This document shows, in pieces, positions 62,354 to 64,000 of a stretch of DNA of 64,000 bases. The stretch lies in assembly GCA_902712845.1 (NCBI GenBank), contig LR743504.1, forward strand, positions 4,314,001 to 4,378,000, in the 5' to 3' direction. Made by a program: the position numbers and the translations under genes. This DNA is from Methylobacterium bullatum. GTDB taxonomy: Bacteria > Pseudomonadota > Alphaproteobacteria > Rhizobiales > Beijerinckiaceae. The notes below the pieces were generated by a model. The model was not told the DNA's origin and ran no database searches. It was given only the letters and a program-made list of their open reading frames with translations. The first letter of the stretch is position 1. Every line of letters starts with the position of its first letter.

Positions 62354-62614
62354 TTACGCGGCCTCACAAAGAATTCTTTGCTGGCGACCATCGATTATAG
62401 TAGCGACCAATCGAGCGACGGGCGTATTGGCGAGTGCTCTTCCACGGTTGGACATCGTATGAAGCACGGCTTCGAGTGCCAAAACTTTATCGGTCGTCTT
62501 CTGGCATGACGCCTCAAGGGTATCCAAAGCTTTAGCAACGTCATCGACTACCGTCGATTGCGTGCCACCTAATGCCTGATCGATCTTTCGTACACAGACA
62601 TTGAGTGGCGTCAT
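62354..62614 (-). CDS. Hypothetical helical protein
   Basis: 86 residues with a predicted all-helical core (VDDVAKALDTLEASCQKTTD, KVLALEAVLHTMSNRGRAL). Codon use is less G/C-biased than neighbours, suggesting transfer or weak coding. The spaces on either side (62108-62353 and 62615-62848) show no clear gene. Function unknown. Confidence 0.45.
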   Translation of the reverse strand: MTPLNVCVRKIDQALGGTQSTVVDDVAKALDTLEASCQKTTDKVLALEAVLHTMSNRGRALANTPVARLVATIIDGRQQRILCEAA

Positions 62615-62848
62615 GCGTGCATCATTGCACGACGGACAATCCGCCGCAATCAGTCAGGTAAACTCAGAATCGCGTCATAGCGCAGGCATTGGATTTGACC
62701 GCCGGCTATGGTGTCGAGCAATCGATAGTGTGGGCGTGAATCGGGGCACCGGCCTCCTTGCCCATTTGGATCGATCGCCCCTTGGCTGGTAAGTGAGGCC
62801 GTTCATTCGAAAAGGGTCACGGCGATTTCCGAAGATGCATGGTCGACC

Positions 62849-64000
62849 GTGCTGGGGCTGGTGGCGGTCCTGGTGCTGGTGTTCGCAAACGGGTTCTTCG
62901 TTGCCGCTGAATTTGCCCTCGTCTCCGTGCGCCGCTCGCGGGTCGCGGAACTCGTCACCGAACGTCGCGCGCATGCGAGTGCCCTGCAGCGGGCGACCGA
63001 CCGGCTCGATGCCCATCTCGCCGCGACGCAGTTCGGCATCACGTTGTCGTCCCTTGCGTTGGGCTGGGTCGGCGAACCCGCCCTCGCTCACCTCGTCGAA
63101 CCTGCGCTGACATGGCTGCCGATCGGGCTCAGCGCGGTCGCCTCCCATACCGTCGCGGTCGTCGTCGCGTTTTCCATCATCACGTCCCTGCACATCGTGC
63201 TCGGCGAGCTCGCTCCCAAGAGCCTCGCCCTCCAGCGTAGCGAGCGCACGGCACTGGCCGTCGTCCGCCCCCTCAGCCTGTTCCTCCTCGTCTTCCGCCC
63301 CGCGATCCTCTTCCTCAACGCCCTCGGCAATGGGGTGCTGCGCCTCTGCGGCCTCCAGCCGGGACATGGCGAGGGATCCCTTCACTCGACGGCGGAACTC
63401 AACCTGCTGATCCAGGCGAGCCAGGAAGCGGGCCTGATCCGGGAGGTTCAGCAGGAGGCCGTCGAGCGCATTTTCGCCATCGGGGAGCGAAAGGTGCGGG
63501 ACATCATGACTCCACGCCACGAGGTGTTCTGGGTCGATCTCGATGACCCGCGAGACGTGGTTCTCAAGGCGATCCGCGAATGCGACCACGCTCAGGTGGT
63601 CATCAGCCGCGGAGAGGTCGACGAACTCGTCGGCATCGTGCGCAAGCAGGACCTGCTCGACCAGGTCCTCGACGGCAAGGAGATCGACCTCGCCGTGGCC
63701 ACGCAGCCGCCCATCGTCGTGCACGAGAGCATGACCATCCTGGCCGTCCTCGAGACCTTCCAGAGCCAGCCCATGCGCATGGCCGTGGTGGTGGACGAAT
63801 ACGGGACGTTGGAGGGCATCGTCACGCAGACGGACCTCCTGGAAGCGATTGCGGGCGACATTCCGGAGGTGGGCGAAGAGCCCGACGTCGTCGAACGCGC
63901 AGACGGATCGCTCCTCATCGACGGCATGATGCCGGCCCGGCAGGCCTTCGAACGCCTCGCATTCTCCGAGACGCCCGACAGCGACGACTTCACCACCCTG
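62849..64000 (+). CDS. CNNM/CorC (TlyC-type) transporter, 5' part
   Basis: 384 residues are visible; the gene runs off the window. The DUF21/CNNM membrane domain (~1-190) starts with GLVAVLVLVFANGFFVAAEF and contains QFGITLSSLALGWVGEPALA and IVLGELAPKSLALQ. Two CBS domains follow (~205-330, VRDIMTPRHEVFWVDLDDP, MAVVVDEYGTLEGIVTQTDL), then the start of a CorC/HlyC domain. Such proteins handle Mg2+/Co2+ or related cations. No ATG is in frame; the GTG at 62849 is preferred, with an upstream ATT (62825) behind AAAGGG as a less likely option. Confidence 0.9.
   Translation, partial: MLGLVAVLVLVFANGFFVAAEFALVSVRRSRVAELVTERRAHASALQRATDRLDAHLAATQFGITLSSLALGWVGEPALAHLVEPALTWLPIGLSAVASHTVAVVVAFSIITSLHIVLGELAPKSLALQRSERTALAVVRPLSLFLLVFRPAILFLNALGNGVLRLCGLQPGHGEGSLHSTAELNLLIQASQEAGLIREVQQEAVERIFAIGERKVRDIMTPRHEVFWVDLDDPRDVVLKAIRECDHAQVVISRGEVDELVGIVRKQDLLDQVLDGKEIDLAVATQPPIVVHESMTILAVLETFQSQPMRMAVVVDEYGTLEGIVTQTDLLEAIAGDIPEVGEEPDVVERADGSLLIDGMMPARQAFERLAFSETPDSDDFTTL

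Noticed and set aside
62675..63724. Minus-strand 349-residue frame opposite the CNNM gene
   Set aside because: The plus strand carries clear CNNM and CBS motifs; this is its shadow.

Overview
The window is GC-rich and densely coded. It reads as a chromosomal segment of an alphaproteobacterium, most likely a member of the Hyphomicrobiales close to Methylobacterium/Methylorubrum. The case rests on gene content (the TrcR/DUF1013 cell-cycle regulator, DUF4170, a purD/xseA divergent pair, an endonuclease-type MutL with no MutH seen, and an rpsA...sppA-ihfB-lapA-trpF-trpB cluster), on strong G/C preference at third codon positions, and on small families I associate with this group. The genus is an inference from family resemblance, not a database result.

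Layout. 1-5.7 kb: tadA 5' end, csbD, rluB with a very long Arg/Gly tail, rsmD, a spore-photoproduct-lyase-like radical SAM protein, and an hxlR/azoR divergent pair sharing a perfect palindrome. 5.7-15.6 kb: mutL, a two-gene membrane operon (ABA4-like plus a multi-pass protein) divergent from a TetR regulator, kdsD, a chemoreceptor, a P-loop kinase-like protein, selO and an unknown gene. 15.7-17.3 kb: an intact IS4-type insertion sequence sitting inside a large palindromic repeat. 17.3-19.3 kb: an atzG-atzE-atzH module. 19.3-22.1 kb: an AraC regulator, an outer-membrane barrel and a small membrane ORF in AT-richer DNA, bracketed by two diverged direct repeats.

22.1-24.8 kb is the most intriguing part: an NrtR-like Nudix regulator, an SPFH/band-7 protein and an NAD-kinase-like protein in one tight operon behind a 45-bp palindrome. 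Then come a brnT-brnA toxin-antitoxin pair and an elongator tRNA-Met. 25.8-39.3 kb (mostly minus strand) is core metabolism and information processing: trpB, trpF, lapA, ihfB, sppA, a Tat-signal malate:quinone oxidoreductase, rpsA, trcR, prs, DUF4170 and xseA. 39.8-47.6 kb: purD, an RMF/CrpP-like small protein, glk, otsB, DUF427, a beta-lactamase-fold hydrolase, a frameshifted gene, DUF2147 and a Cys-rich small protein.

48.0-50.9 kb looks like an acquired cassette: nitroreductase and flavin monooxygenase divergent from a TetR regulator with two tandem operators. 51.1-60.0 kb is a full potassium-uptake locus, kdpF-kdpA-kdpB-kdpC-kdpD-kdpE, with two extra small membrane ORFs and a ptsN-type EIIA(Ntr) gene at its end. 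This suggests that K+ transport, its two-component control and a PTS-Ntr input are encoded together. 60-64 kb holds a multiply frameshifted hydratase pseudogene, several small unknown genes and the 5' part of a CNNM/CorC-type transporter that runs off the window.
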